From an uncultured Acetobacteraceae bacterium (GTDB taxonomy: Bacteria > Pseudomonadota > Alphaproteobacteria > Acetobacterales > Acetobacteraceae): 34,458 nt of DNA. Made by a program: the position numbers and the translations under genes. Within the stretch, counting starts at the first letter, position 1. Each line of letters starts with the position of its first letter. Below, piece after piece: positions 1 to 7,672 of the stretch. Location: NCBI GenBank assembly GCA_903924985.1, contig CAIYDT010000029.1:1-34458 (forward strand). The letters run 5' to 3'. Under the pieces are notes generated by a model that saw only the letters and a list, made by a program, of their open reading frames with translations, had not been told where the DNA came from and searched no databases.

Positions 1-90
1 ACTGACGGTATCGAGTCGAGATAATCTCAGGCCGACCATTGCAAAATGGCCCACCCAGACGAGTCTGGCGATCATGGCTTCAGGAGTGCG

Positions 91-738
91 TCACCAACAC
101 CCCGGAACACAGGATGAGCCATCCCGGAAATAGCGGAGGGAAATCGCTGCTGCTACGATACCGATTAACTGGCCGTTGCGGCCAATGACCCGGCGCGCCA
201 AATAAACCGCCCAGTCGTTGGTCAGATCGCTTTTTTGCGGCTTGCTGATGTAGGCGCCGTTGTCCGTTATGGAGTCAAAATGAGTGAAGACATCTGCGTC
301 GGACTCGACGGCGCCGGACGGAGGCCATGCGCGAGAGCTGTTAATCGCGCGCCCCTTGGCGTCGAGTACGACGAGCGCCTCCAATTGCGGCATGTGTTCC
401 TGCCGAGCCTGCAATTGTTGAAACCTGGCTTCGGTCGACATGAACGTCCGGAAGTGGTCTGGGGTGTCGACTCCCCCTTCGGTAACCTCATTCCGAATGG
501 CCTGTACAACCAGATCGACCACCTGCAACGCTCTTGTGGTCTGTTCGGCCAGAACGAGGCCCATTTTGGCCTGATTGCTTTGATATTCGGCGATCTCGGT
601 TTGGCGTGAGTCCCATATCGCCCAGCCTGCGCCGCTCACGAGCAATGCGACCAGTAAGACAAATGCGATTCTTAGCCCGTAGCGCCCGACACCGCCCGCT
701 GTGGCCGTGCCCGGCCCTGTGTCCCGCGCTGGCGCCAC
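91..738 (-). pseudogene. Truncated dCACHE-type sensor protein (N-terminal half only)
   Basis: Encodes a membrane anchor (about residues 24-42 from the chosen start) followed by a periplasmic double-CACHE sensing region, as in sensor histidine kinases and GGDEF proteins of alphaproteobacteria. The frame is recognisable up to a YFRD motif near the end of the first CACHE subdomain, then breaks into about nine unrelated residues and a stop. The second half of the sensor domain, the second membrane helix and every output domain are missing. I chose GTG at 738: it lies just after the stop of the small membrane gene upstream (744) and has GGAG about 9 bases ahead, whereas the longer frame starting at 885 would overlap that gene by 142 bases with a low-complexity N-terminus. 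It is probably non-functional, cut by an insertion or rearrangement near base 110. Bases 1-90 show nothing I can identify. Confidence 0.6.
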
Positions 739-743
739 CTGGT

Positions 744-1052
744 CTAACTCCGGCGGCGGGAGCGGTGGGCGGTTTTGCGGCCGCTCACCGACAGGGCAAG
801 GCCGGCCGCCAGCAAAGCCAACGACGCCGGCAGAAGCCACGCGGGCCGCTGCAACAGTGGCAGCGTAAGGCTTGTCCAAGCCCAATCACCGCACCAACGC
901 CTGATAAATGCGTGCATGCGGCCCGGAAGATCGCCATCGATCCGGGACAGCAGTTGCCCAAGCTCCTCCGGGTGGACCTCCAGGGTTCCCAGGGCCACCG
1001 CACAGACGATCATGAAGGCCGCGAAGACGACCAGGACGCGTTGGATGCTCAC
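744..1052 (-). CDS. Small two-helix membrane protein, unknown function
   Basis: A 102-residue protein with a hydrophobic N-terminal helix (about residues 5-22), a soluble middle rich in charged residues with a WCGDW motif, and a second hydrophobic helix near residues 71-90, ending in a basic tail. GTG at 1052 overlaps the TGA of msrP (1051-1049) in a GTGA junction, so it should be translationally coupled to msrP. It sits where the haem membrane partner MsrQ is normally found, but it is far too short (MsrQ is about 200 residues with six helices) and shows no sign of that fold. It could be a membrane anchor or helper for MsrP, or unrelated. Coding status is supported by the coupling and by sensible hydropathy; the function is not recognised. 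Confidence 0.55.
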   Translation of the reverse strand: MSIQRVLVVFAAFMIVCAVALGTLEVHPEELGQLLSRIDGDLPGRMHAFIRRWCGDWAWTSLTLPLLQRPAWLLPASLALLAAGLALSVSGRKTAHRSRRRS

Positions 1053-1963
1053 ATGAACAGTTTCTCGCTCTTTCGCCCTTCATACAAGCCGGCGACGAAA
1101 TCGCCGTAGCCGTTGTAGATTTGGGTGGGCACCATTTCGTTGGAGCCGAGCAACCGCTCGCGCGCCTGGGACCAGCGGGGGTGGGAGACAGCGGGGTTCA
1201 CGTTGGCCCAGAACCCGTATTCGCTGGGCTGGATGCCTTCCCAGAAGGTCTTGGGGCGCTTGTCGGTGAAGGTAATCTTCACGATGGATTTGGCGGATTT
1301 GAAGCCGTATTTCCAAGGTAGGGCGATTCGCAGCGGCCCGCCATTCTGCGGCGGCACGGGTTTGCCCCACAGGCCGGTGACCATGAACGCCAGGTCGTTC
1401 GCGGCCTCATCCATCGCCAGCCCTTCCTGGTAGGGCCAGGGGTAGAAGGGGCTGTTCAGGCCGGGCATCGCCGTTTTGTCCGACGCGGTTTCGAACACCA
1501 CGTAAGTGGCGGAGCCCAGTGGTTCAGCGATTTTTAGCAGCTGCGCGAGCGAAAAACCGGTCCAGGGCACCGTCATGGCCCAGGCCTCCACGCAGCGGTG
1601 GCGGTAGATGCGCTCCTCGGTCTGGACCTGCTTCATCAGGTCGTCGATGTCGATGGTGCGAGGGTCCTTCAGCATGCCTTCCAGCTTGATGGTCCAGGGG
1701 CGCTGGGACAGGGCTTGGGCCTCCTTGGAGACGCTCTTGCTGTCGTTGAACTCGTAGTAGTTGTTGTAGGTGGTGGCGTATTTCTCCTCGGTCAGGTCGC
1801 GGCCAGCGGCGAATTTGGGGTTGGGTTCGGCATACGCCTTCAGACCACCCGCGATCGACAGCGCGCCGGCGGCGGCCAACAGGCCGCGACGGTTGAGCAT
1901 GGCCGATTCGGGGGTCACGCGGCTTTCGGGGATTTCCCAACCGCGGCGGCGGGCGATAAGCAT
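1049..1963 (-). CDS. msrP: Protein-methionine-sulfoxide reductase catalytic subunit MsrP (YedY type)
   Basis: Periplasmic molybdopterin enzyme that reduces methionine sulfoxide in oxidised envelope proteins. The 304-residue protein has a twin-arginine export signal (Asn-Arg-Arg-Gly-Leu-Leu near residues 24-29, then an alanine/glycine-rich hydrophobic stretch). It continues as an oxidoreductase molybdopterin-binding domain, with the molybdenum-ligating cysteine at about residue 124 in a YRHRCVEAW motif. Length fits the family. Normally MsrP receives electrons from the membrane haem protein MsrQ; no msrQ is present here and the coupled downstream gene is a different small membrane protein. The gene is divergent from dcyD across 90 bases, which should hold both promoters. 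The Met at residue 22 would be a plausible alternative start and would shorten the signal peptide region. Confidence 0.93.
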   Translation of the reverse strand: MLIARRRGWEIPESRVTPESAMLNRRGLLAAAGALSIAGGLKAYAEPNPKFAAGRDLTEEKYATTYNNYYEFNDSKSVSKEAQALSQRPWTIKLEGMLKDPRTIDIDDLMKQVQTEERIYRHRCVEAWAMTVPWTGFSLAQLLKIAEPLGSATYVVFETASDKTAMPGLNSPFYPWPYQEGLAMDEAANDLAFMVTGLWGKPVPPQNGGPLRIALPWKYGFKSAKSIVKITFTDKRPKTFWEGIQPSEYGFWANVNPAVSHPRWSQARERLLGSNEMVPTQIYNGYGDFVAGLYEGRKSEKLFM

Positions 1964-2053
1964 GTCTTGGCTCCTGTCCGGTGTGTAGGTTCTGCGTTGT
2001 ATGACGCGCCGGGATGGGGAACATTACACCGCTCTCCACCCCAGGATACGAAA

Positions 2054-3061
2054 ATGCATCTCGCTCGGTTTCCCCGCGTCCGCCTGTTCCCCTCCCCCAC
2101 CCCGCTGGAGAAGCTGGAGAATTTCTCCAAGGCTCTGGGTGGGCCGGAGATCTGGATCAAGCGCGACGACTGCACCGTGGTTGCCACTGGCGGCAACAAA
2201 GTCCGCAAGCTGGAATGGCTGATCGGCGAGGCGCGGTCGCTGGGCGCCACCCACATCGTCACCCAGGGCGCGGTGCAGTCCAACCACGTGCGCCAGACCG
2301 CCGCCGTGGCCCGGCGCTTCGGCATGAAATGCACCGCGCTGCTGGAGCACCGAATCGAGACCAACGACCGCGATTATCTCAACAGCGGCAACGTGCTGCT
2401 GGACAAGTTATTTGCTTGTGCCATCGAGTACCGCCCCAGCGGCCTGGATATGAACGCCGAGGCGGAGAAAAAGGGCGAGCAACTGCGGGCCGAGGGCGTC
2501 AACGCCTACGTCATCCCCGGCGGCGGCTCCAACCGCGTCGGCGCGCTGGGCTACGTGTCCTGCGCGCAGGAGCTGATGCAACAGGCCGACGAGATGGGGC
2601 TGAAAATCGATCTGCTGGTGACCGCCACTGGCTCCGCCGGTACCCACGCCGGTCTGGTTGTCGGTCTGCACGGCATCAACGCCCAGGTCCCCGTGCTTGG
2701 CATCGGCGTGCGCCTGCCGAAGGACCGGCAGGAAGCCAACGTGCATAAGCTGGCCGAGGCCACCGCCGATTACCTCGGCATGAAGGGCGGCATCCCACGC
2801 GAGATGGTGGAAGCCAATTGCGACTATGTCGGCGCCGGTTACGGCATCCCGACCGAGGGCATGGCGCAGGCCGTGCAAATGCTGGCGCGCGAGGAGGGAA
2901 TCCTCCTGGACCCCGTCTACTCCGGCAAAGCGATGGCGGGGATGATCGACCTGATCCGCAAGGGCGCGATCGGAAAGGATAAGACAGTAGTGTTCCTGCA
3001 CACCGGCGGTGCGGTCGGGTTGTTCGGCTACACCGGGTATCTGGAAGGGGCGATGGCCTGA
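2054..3061 (+). CDS. dcyD: D-cysteine desulfhydrase (PLP-dependent)
   Basis: Cytoplasmic fold-type II PLP enzyme of the D-cysteine desulfhydrase/ACC deaminase family, converting D-cysteine to pyruvate, sulfide and ammonia. The 335-residue product matches the family length. Lys49 in [12 protein letters not shown] is the expected Schiff-base lysine. [11 protein letters not shown] motif follows as the substrate/cofactor loop, and [15 protein letters not shown] glycine-rich sequence lies near the C-terminus. I chose ATG 2054 because AGGA sits 7 bases upstream and the protein starts at the conserved [10 protein letters not shown] region; the open frame extends back to 1598 but that part overlaps msrP antisense. 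The stop overlaps the next gene's start by one base (TGATG), so the two are co-translated. An ACC deaminase is the main alternative; I favour dcyD from the N-terminal sequence. Confidence 0.88.
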   Translation: MHLARFPRVRLFPSPTPLEKLENFSKALGGPEIWIKRDDCTVVATGGNKVRKLEWLIGEARSLGATHIVTQGAVQSNHVRQTAAVARRFGMKCTALLEHRIETNDRDYLNSGNVLLDKLFACAIEYRPSGLDMNAEAEKKGEQLRAEGVNAYVIPGGGSNRVGALGYVSCAQELMQQADEMGLKIDLLVTATGSAGTHAGLVVGLHGINAQVPVLGIGVRLPKDRQEANVHKLAEATADYLGMKGGIPREMVEANCDYVGAGYGIPTEGMAQAVQMLAREEGILLDPVYSGKAMAGMIDLIRKGAIGKDKTVVFLHTGGAVGLFGYTGYLEGAMA

Positions 3062-4233
3062 TGTTGAAGAGCGAACACCGGATCCTCACCACCCACACCG
3101 GGTCCCTGCCCCGGCCCCTGGCATTGACGACACTGTATGCCCGCCGAGCGGCGGGGGAGACGATCGACGAAGCCGTGCTGGACGCGGCCGGCAAGGCGGC
3201 GACCCGGCACGTGGTGCGCAAGCAGATCGAGGCCGGAATCGATATCGGCAACAACGGCGAGCAGATGCGTGAGGCTTTTTTCCTCTATGTCCGCCGCCGT
3301 ATGAGCGGCTTCGGCGGCAACTGGAACCGCAAGCCGATGGCCGACATCGCCAAGTATCCCGGCTTTGCCGCCTGGGGCCACGCAGAGAACCGCCCCTCGG
3401 TCAGCAACCGCGACGGCGTGCCGGAAGCCATCGGCGCTGTTGAATATCTGGACCCGGCGCTGGTGCAGGCAGAGTGCGACGAGTTCTCCGCGACCCTGCG
3501 CGAGGTCGCGCCTTCGGGGTTCGCGGAACCGTTCATGACCGCGCCCTCCCCCGGGATTATCGCAACGGCGATGCGGAATGCTTACTACGATACCGAGGAC
3601 GCCTATCTGGCGGCCTTGGGCCGGGCGCTCCAGATCGAGTACGAGGCGATCGTGCGGTCCGGCTTCCTGCTTCAGATCGATGCGCCGGATTTGGCGCTGG
3701 AGCGGCACGTGGCGTACCAGGACCGGCCGTTGAGCGACTTCATCGGGTTCGCCGAGAAGGTGGTTGGGGTCATCAACGATTCGCTGGTCAACATCCCTCG
3801 GGATAGGGTGCGCATCCACGCCTGCTGGGGCAACTACGAGGCGCCGCACGATTGCGACGTCGCCATGCACGAGATTCTGCCGGCGATCTCGAAAGCCAAG
3901 GTCGGCGGCTGGGTGCTGCCGATCGCCAACCCCCGGCATCAGCACGAATACCGCTGCCTGAAAGACCTGCCGCTGGACGACGGCCAGGTGGTGGTCGCCG
4001 GCGTGATCGATCCGCTGACCAACTTCGTGGAGCATCCGGAGACTGTGGCGGATCGGCTGGAACGGGTGGCGCAGGTGATCGGCGATCCCACGCGGCTAAT
4101 CGCGGGGACGGATTGCGGGTTCGATACCTCGGCCGGGCGCGGGCGGGTGCCAGAGGATATCGTTTGGGCGAAGCTCGCCGCGATGGTGGAGGGGGCGAGG
4201 ATTGTGTCCAAGCGGTTGGGGATGCGGGGGTAG
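3061..4233 (+). CDS. Cobalamin-independent methionine synthase II-like zinc methyltransferase
   Basis: A 390-residue member of the short MetE C-terminal-domain family, often annotated as 5-methyltetrahydropteroyltriglutamate-homocysteine methyltransferase-like. It begins with the family's HTGSLPRP motif (residues 12-19). Probable zinc ligands are His253 and Cys255 in HACWGNYEAPH and Cys352 in GTDCGFDTSAGRG. It lacks the MetE N-terminal half, so it is not a full methionine synthase. Related short proteins include epoxyalkane:coenzyme M transferase and other thiol alkyltransferases. It overlaps dcyD by one base and is surely co-expressed with it, so a thiol substrate is likely. The exact methyl or alkyl donor cannot be read from sequence. 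Transcription probably ends soon after, since the next gene has its own operator-like site. Confidence 0.85.
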   Translation: MLKSEHRILTTHTGSLPRPLALTTLYARRAAGETIDEAVLDAAGKAATRHVVRKQIEAGIDIGNNGEQMREAFFLYVRRRMSGFGGNWNRKPMADIAKYPGFAAWGHAENRPSVSNRDGVPEAIGAVEYLDPALVQAECDEFSATLREVAPSGFAEPFMTAPSPGIIATAMRNAYYDTEDAYLAALGRALQIEYEAIVRSGFLLQIDAPDLALERHVAYQDRPLSDFIGFAEKVVGVINDSLVNIPRDRVRIHACWGNYEAPHDCDVAMHEILPAISKAKVGGWVLPIANPRHQHEYRCLKDLPLDDGQVVVAGVIDPLTNFVEHPETVADRLERVAQVIGDPTRLIAGTDCGFDTSAGRGRVPEDIVWAKLAAMVEGARIVSKRLGMRG

Positions 4234-4259
4234 ACCAAACAATTGTGTCATGGCTTAGT

Positions 4260-4279
4260 ATGTAGTAATGTTGCTACAT
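4260..4279. promoter_or_regulatory. Candidate operator of the Phd/VapC-type toxin-antitoxin pair
   Basis: A perfect inverted repeat, ATGTAG-N8-CTACAT, ends 16 bases before the antitoxin start codon. Phd/YefM antitoxins autoregulate by binding palindromes at this position, so this is the expected binding site of the adjacent antitoxin. The repeat is seen; its role is inferred. Confidence 0.5.
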
Positions 4280-4295
4280 TCTAAAGGGCCACGCC

Positions 4296-4550
4296 ATGAC
4301 CATCACAACCCTCTCCAGCCGCGTTTTCAACCAAGATACCAGTGCCGCCAAAAAGGCCGCGGCCCACGGTCCGGTCATCATCACCGATCGGGGCCGGCCA
4401 GCGCATGTGCTTCTCAGCATTGAGGACTACCGTGAACTGACCGGCGGCAATGCCAGCCTGATCGACCTGCTCGCCATGCCGGGGGCGGAGGATATCGTAT
4501 TCGACCCGCCGAAGATGCATTTGGTGGCGCGGCCGGCCGATCTGTCCTGA
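4296..4550 (+). CDS. Type II antitoxin, Phd/YefM family
   Basis: An 84-residue antitoxin. The N-terminal half has the Phd/YefM DNA-binding and dimerisation pattern: a short beta strand, a helix with NQDTSAAKKAA, then GPVIITDRGRPAHVLLSIEDYREL. The C-terminal part, rich in Asp/Glu and Pro, should wrap and neutralise the toxin. It is followed after 3 bases by a PIN-domain toxin, the standard order. The inverted repeat at 4260-4279 is a likely autoregulatory site. The ribosome binding site is weak (AAAGGG about 7 bases upstream). Confidence 0.9.
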   Translation: MTITTLSSRVFNQDTSAAKKAAAHGPVIITDRGRPAHVLLSIEDYRELTGGNASLIDLLAMPGAEDIVFDPPKMHLVARPADLS

Positions 4551-4553
4551 TCG

Positions 4554-4982
4554 ATGTATGTTCTGGATACGAACGTCGTCTCGGAACTGCGCAAAGCCAG
4601 GGACGGCCGGGCCGACCAAAACGTTACGGCCTGGGCGGCGAGCATTACGCCGGCAGAAGCCTATTTGTCCGTTATCACCGTCCTGGAACTGGAACAAGGC
4701 GTCCTGCAAATAGAGCGGCGCGACAAGGCGCAAGGAGCAATACTGCGGACCTGGCTGGAGGAGCGCGTCCTGCCGTCATTCGCCGCCCGCATCCTGGCGA
4801 TCGATACCCAAGTCGCCCGTCGCCGCGCACGCATCGACGTGCCCGACCCGCATGGAGAGCGAGACGCCCTCATCGCGGCTACCGCGCTGGTGCATGGGAT
4901 GGTGGTGGTGACCCGGAACGTGAAAGATTTCGCCGGGACGGGGGTCGCGGCGCTTGATCCGTGGCGGATGGTCCCCGGCTGA
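4554..4982 (+). CDS. PIN-domain ribonuclease toxin (VapC/FitB-like)
   Basis: A 142-residue PIN-domain toxin. Acidic metal-binding residues are in place: Asp5 in VLDTNVVSEL, a mid-protein Glu in VITVLELEQG, and the C-terminal Asp of GERDALIAAT followed by VVTRNVKDF. The NVVSEL start and the VTRNVKDF ending are typical of the FitB-like branch. Such toxins cleave tRNA or other structured RNA and are held inactive by the antitoxin encoded 3 bases upstream. Length is normal and the catalytic set looks complete, so the toxin is probably functional. Confidence 0.92.
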   Translation: MYVLDTNVVSELRKARDGRADQNVTAWAASITPAEAYLSVITVLELEQGVLQIERRDKAQGAILRTWLEERVLPSFAARILAIDTQVARRRARIDVPDPHGERDALIAATALVHGMVVVTRNVKDFAGTGVAALDPWRMVPG

Positions 4983-5019
4983 ACCTTCAAGCCGATCCTG
5001 CCAACGCCCGAATCCAGCC

Positions 5020-5145
5020 TATCTTGCGGAAGCGGAACCGCTGTTTACCCAGACACTAGAGAGTAACGAACGCGTGCTCGGTCGGGAGCATCCCTACACG
5101 ATTGCGTCGCGAGACCTGAATGGTCCCGCCTGTAACCTGCGTCGG
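5020..5145 (+). pseudogene. Remnant of a kinesin-light-chain-type TPR protein
   Basis: One plus-strand frame between the two toxin-antitoxin pairs reads as slightly more than one tetratricopeptide unit of the type found in NB-ARC/TPR_12 proteins: a Tyr-Leu-Ala-Glu-Ala-Glu-Pro-Leu-Phe motif, then ERVLGREHPYTIASRDLN. Neither a start nor any further repeats are present, and downstream the frame runs antisense to the minus-strand VapC gene. It is a short scar of a larger gene, not an expressed protein. Confidence 0.6.
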
Positions 5146-5169
5146 GGCGATCCTATCGGAACCACACCG

Positions 5170-5565
5170 CTACGACCCGATCAGACGCACCTTGGCAGGG
5201 TCGGAGAGCCGCGCGAACGTCCGGTCGAAGGTGACCAAATGGTCGGCGCGGAAACGCTCTACCTCGTAGGCAATCGTGCCATCGGCGAAGTCACCACCGC
5301 GCCTCAGCAGGTCCAGCCCGGATTCGGCCGCCGGGCGGTCCACGATCGCGTTGCTGCTTTCCACCACCAGACGCAGCGCCCGCTCGATTTCCTCGCGTTT
5401 GTATTTGTAAGCCCGCTGCAAGATCCAGACCGCTTCGCAAAGCACGACGATGGGGATGACGATGTCGTCGCCCCCTTCGAGTATCCGAACGCTGGCAGCC
5501 GACTGCTCCGGGTCGTCCGCCACGAGGTAGCGGACCAACACATTCGTATCGACGATCAGCTTCAC
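5170..5565 (-). CDS. PIN-domain ribonuclease toxin (VapC-like)
   Basis: A 131-residue PIN-domain toxin with the expected acidic residues: Asp6 in LIVDTNVLVRYL, Glu44 in VLCEAVWIL, Asp95 in GDFADG, and Asp114 in LVTFDRTFARL. It probably cleaves RNA. The start overlaps the stop of the AbrB-type antitoxin gene by 4 bases, so the toxin is translated by coupling after the antitoxin. It differs in sequence from the other PIN toxin 190 bases away and faces the opposite way, so the two modules were probably acquired independently. Confidence 0.92.
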   Translation of the reverse strand: MKLIVDTNVLVRYLVADDPEQSAASVRILEGGDDIVIPIVVLCEAVWILQRAYKYKREEIERALRLVVESSNAIVDRPAAESGLDLLRRGGDFADGTIAYEVERFRADHLVTFDRTFARLSDPAKVRLIGS

Positions 5566-5810
5566 GCGTCGTGGTCCAGCTCGATCGCGTCCTGCATCTC
5601 CTCCAGGGTCACAACACGCTGGCCGGGCCGGTGCAGCACACCACGGGCGCGGCCGATGTCGTGGCGTTCGTGGGCGGCCTTCAACTCCAACCGCCCGTCG
5701 GGCAGCAGAGCGACCGCGACCTTCTCACCCGGCCGAATATGGAGGTGCTCCAACACGGCCTGCCGGAGCGTGATCTGGCCCTTGGCTGTGACGGTGAGTT
5801 CAAGGGACAA
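5562..5810 (-). CDS. Antitoxin with AbrB/MazE-type DNA-binding domain
   Basis: An 82-residue protein whose first 48 residues form a SpoVT-AbrB swapped-hairpin domain: LTVTAKGQITLRQAVLEHLHIRPGEKV followed by a VALLPDGRLEL strand. The C-terminal tail is acidic and should bind the PIN toxin. It overlaps the toxin gene by 4 bases, the standard antitoxin-first arrangement. An inverted repeat lies just upstream (5823-5843). Confidence 0.9.
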   Translation of the reverse strand: MSLELTVTAKGQITLRQAVLEHLHIRPGEKVAVALLPDGRLELKAAHERHDIGRARGVLHRPGQRVVTLEEMQDAIELDHDA

Positions 5811-5822
5811 GGGATGCGTCCA

Positions 5823-5843
5823 GTAAGGTGGATTATGCCTTAC
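5823..5843. promoter_or_regulatory. Candidate operator of the AbrB/VapC-type toxin-antitoxin pair
   Basis: Inverted repeat GTAAGG-N9-CCTTAC, 12 bases upstream of the antitoxin start on the minus strand. A CATAAT hexamer (minus strand) within the spacer could serve as a -10 box, so binding of the antitoxin would block its own promoter. The repeat is seen; the function is inferred from how MazE/AbrB antitoxins work. Confidence 0.45.
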
Positions 5844-5926
5844 AATATGCGAACAGCCCGGTTGAAGGCAACCCTCTTACAAAACCCCTTGCGCCAACCG
5901 CCCCATCCCCATAGGGCGACCACACC

Positions 5927-7672
5927 ATGATCGACCCCACAGCCACACGCCCCCTCCTGCTCCGCCTGTGGCGGGAGCAGGTGTCGCACTATAAGGCCCG
6001 CCTCGCGGTTGTGCTGATCCTCAGTGCCGCCATGGCGGGGGCGACGGCGCTGTATCCGCTGGTCATCCAATACGCCGGCATCCTGTTCGCCCAGGGCAAC
6101 CGCTCCATCGGCTGGCTGATCCCGGCGCTGATCGTCGGCGTCACCGTCCTCAAGGCCCTGACGCAGTACTACCAGAACGTGCAATCTCAGCAGATGGTGC
6201 TGCTGGTCATCCGCGACCTGCAGGAGCGGATGTTCGCCCACCTCACCCGTACCGACCTGGCGCGGGTGGAACGGGAGGCCCCGGCCCAGCTCGCCACCCG
6301 CTTCACCACCGACGCCACCGCCATCGGGGGAGCGCTGTCCCGCACCGTCTCCGCCGTCGCCGACATCGTCACGGTGATCGGGCTGGTGGGGTCGATGATC
6401 TACATGGACCCGCTGCTGTCGCTGCTCTCGGCCGTGCTGTACCCCATCGCCGGCATCCCCATTCAGCGCATCGGCAAGCGGGTCAGGCGCGCCTCGGGCG
6501 GCATGCAGGAAAAGATGGGGGAAACGGCCGCGCTGCTGAACGAAAGCTTCGCCCAGGCTCGCACCGTCCGAGCCTACCGCCTGGAGGCAACCGAAACCCA
6601 ACGCGCCGACAACGCCTTCCAATCCCTCTATAAAACCCTACTCGGCATCACCAAAAGCCGCTCCCGCGTCGAACCGGTGCTGGAGGTCATCGGCGGCGTC
6701 GCCGTCGCCGCCGTCATCGCGTTCGAAGCGTGGCGGGCCACCGTCTCTGACCACACCCTCGGCGATTTCAGCGCCTTCGTCGCCGCGCTGATCCTGGCCG
6801 CCCGCCCCCTGCGCGCGCTGGGGTCGCTGAACACCGCCTTGCAGGAGGGGCTGGCCGGGCTAGTCCGCGTATTTTCCGTGGTGGACGAGGAACCCACCAT
6901 CCTCGATCGGCCGGGCGCGCGGGCGCTGCCCGCCGGCAAAGGCCACGTCACCTTCGACAATGTCGGTTTCGTCTACCCCGATGGCCGGACGGGCCTCGCT
7001 GGCCTGACGTTCGAGGCCCTGCCCGGCCAGACCATCGCTCTGGTCGGCCCCTCCGGCGGCGGCAAATCCACCGCGTTGGCGCTGATCCCCAGGCTGCACG
7101 ATGCCACCACCGGCGCGGTCACCATCGACGGGTTGAACGTCAAGGACGTGACCCTCGCCAGCCTGCGCGACAGCATCGCATACGTGGGCCAGGACGCGCT
7201 GCTGTTCGACGATACGGTCGCCGCCAACATCGCCATGGGCCGCCCCGGTGCGGACCGCGCGACCATCGAAGCCGCCGCTGAGGCCGCGCACGCCGCCGGG
7301 TTCATCGCCGCCTTGCCAATGCAATACGAAACCCGCGTCGGCCCAGGCGGCCAACGCCTGTCCGGGGGCCAGCGCCAACGCGTTGCCCTGGCCCGAGCGC
7401 TATTGAGGGACCCGCGCGTTCTGCTGCTGGACGAAGCCACCAGCGCGCTGGACGCGGAAAGCGAGGCGGCTGTTCAAGAAGCACTCGCGGTTCTGCGGAA
7501 CGGCCGCACCACCATCGTGATTGCCCATCGCCTGTCGACCGTCCGCGACGCCGACGCGGTTGTCGTCCTGGCCGAAGGCAAAGCCGTGGAAACCGGCACC
7601 CACGCGTCGCTGATGGCGCAAGACGGCCTCTACGCTCGCCTCGTTCGCACGCAGTCTTTAAGCGCTGCCTGA
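5927..7672 (+). CDS. ABC exporter half-transporter, MsbA-like (fused permease and ATPase)
   Basis: A 581-residue inner-membrane exporter that works as a homodimer. The N-terminal half holds a six-helix type I exporter domain. The C-terminal half is the ATPase, with Walker A GPSGGGKST near residue 374, signature LSGGQRQRVALARA near 478, Walker B VLLLDEATSALD near 499 and the switch histidine in IAHRLSTV. All catalytic motifs are intact. Organisation and length match MsbA, the lipid A core flippase. The next two genes (glycosyltransferase and Gfo/Idh/MocA enzyme) also point to envelope glycolipid, but multidrug or other lipid export is possible. The stop overlaps the following gene by one base (TGATG). 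Confidence 0.9.
   Translation: MIDPTATRPLLLRLWREQVSHYKARLAVVLILSAAMAGATALYPLVIQYAGILFAQGNRSIGWLIPALIVGVTVLKALTQYYQNVQSQQMVLLVIRDLQERMFAHLTRTDLARVEREAPAQLATRFTTDATAIGGALSRTVSAVADIVTVIGLVGSMIYMDPLLSLLSAVLYPIAGIPIQRIGKRVRRASGGMQEKMGETAALLNESFAQARTVRAYRLEATETQRADNAFQSLYKTLLGITKSRSRVEPVLEVIGGVAVAAVIAFEAWRATVSDHTLGDFSAFVAALILAARPLRALGSLNTALQEGLAGLVRVFSVVDEEPTILDRPGARALPAGKGHVTFDNVGFVYPDGRTGLAGLTFEALPGQTIALVGPSGGGKSTALALIPRLHDATTGAVTIDGLNVKDVTLASLRDSIAYVGQDALLFDDTVAANIAMGRPGADRATIEAAAEAAHAAGFIAALPMQYETRVGPGGQRLSGGQRQRVALARALLRDPRVLLLDEATSALDAESEAAVQEALAVLRNGRTTIVIAHRLSTVRDADAVVVLAEGKAVETGTHASLMAQDGLYARLVRTQSLSAA

Noticed and set aside
744..1052. Identification of the small membrane gene as msrQ
   Set aside because: Only two helices and 102 residues; the haem-binding six-helix fold is absent.
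1598..2053. Long N-terminal extension of dcyD
   Set aside because: It is antisense to msrP, lacks family similarity, and ATG 2054 has a good ribosome binding site.
4954..5826. A 290-codon plus-strand frame across the second toxin-antitoxin pair
   Set aside because: Only its short TPR-like part (5020-5145) is meaningful; the rest is antisense to the PIN toxin and AbrB-type antitoxin genes.
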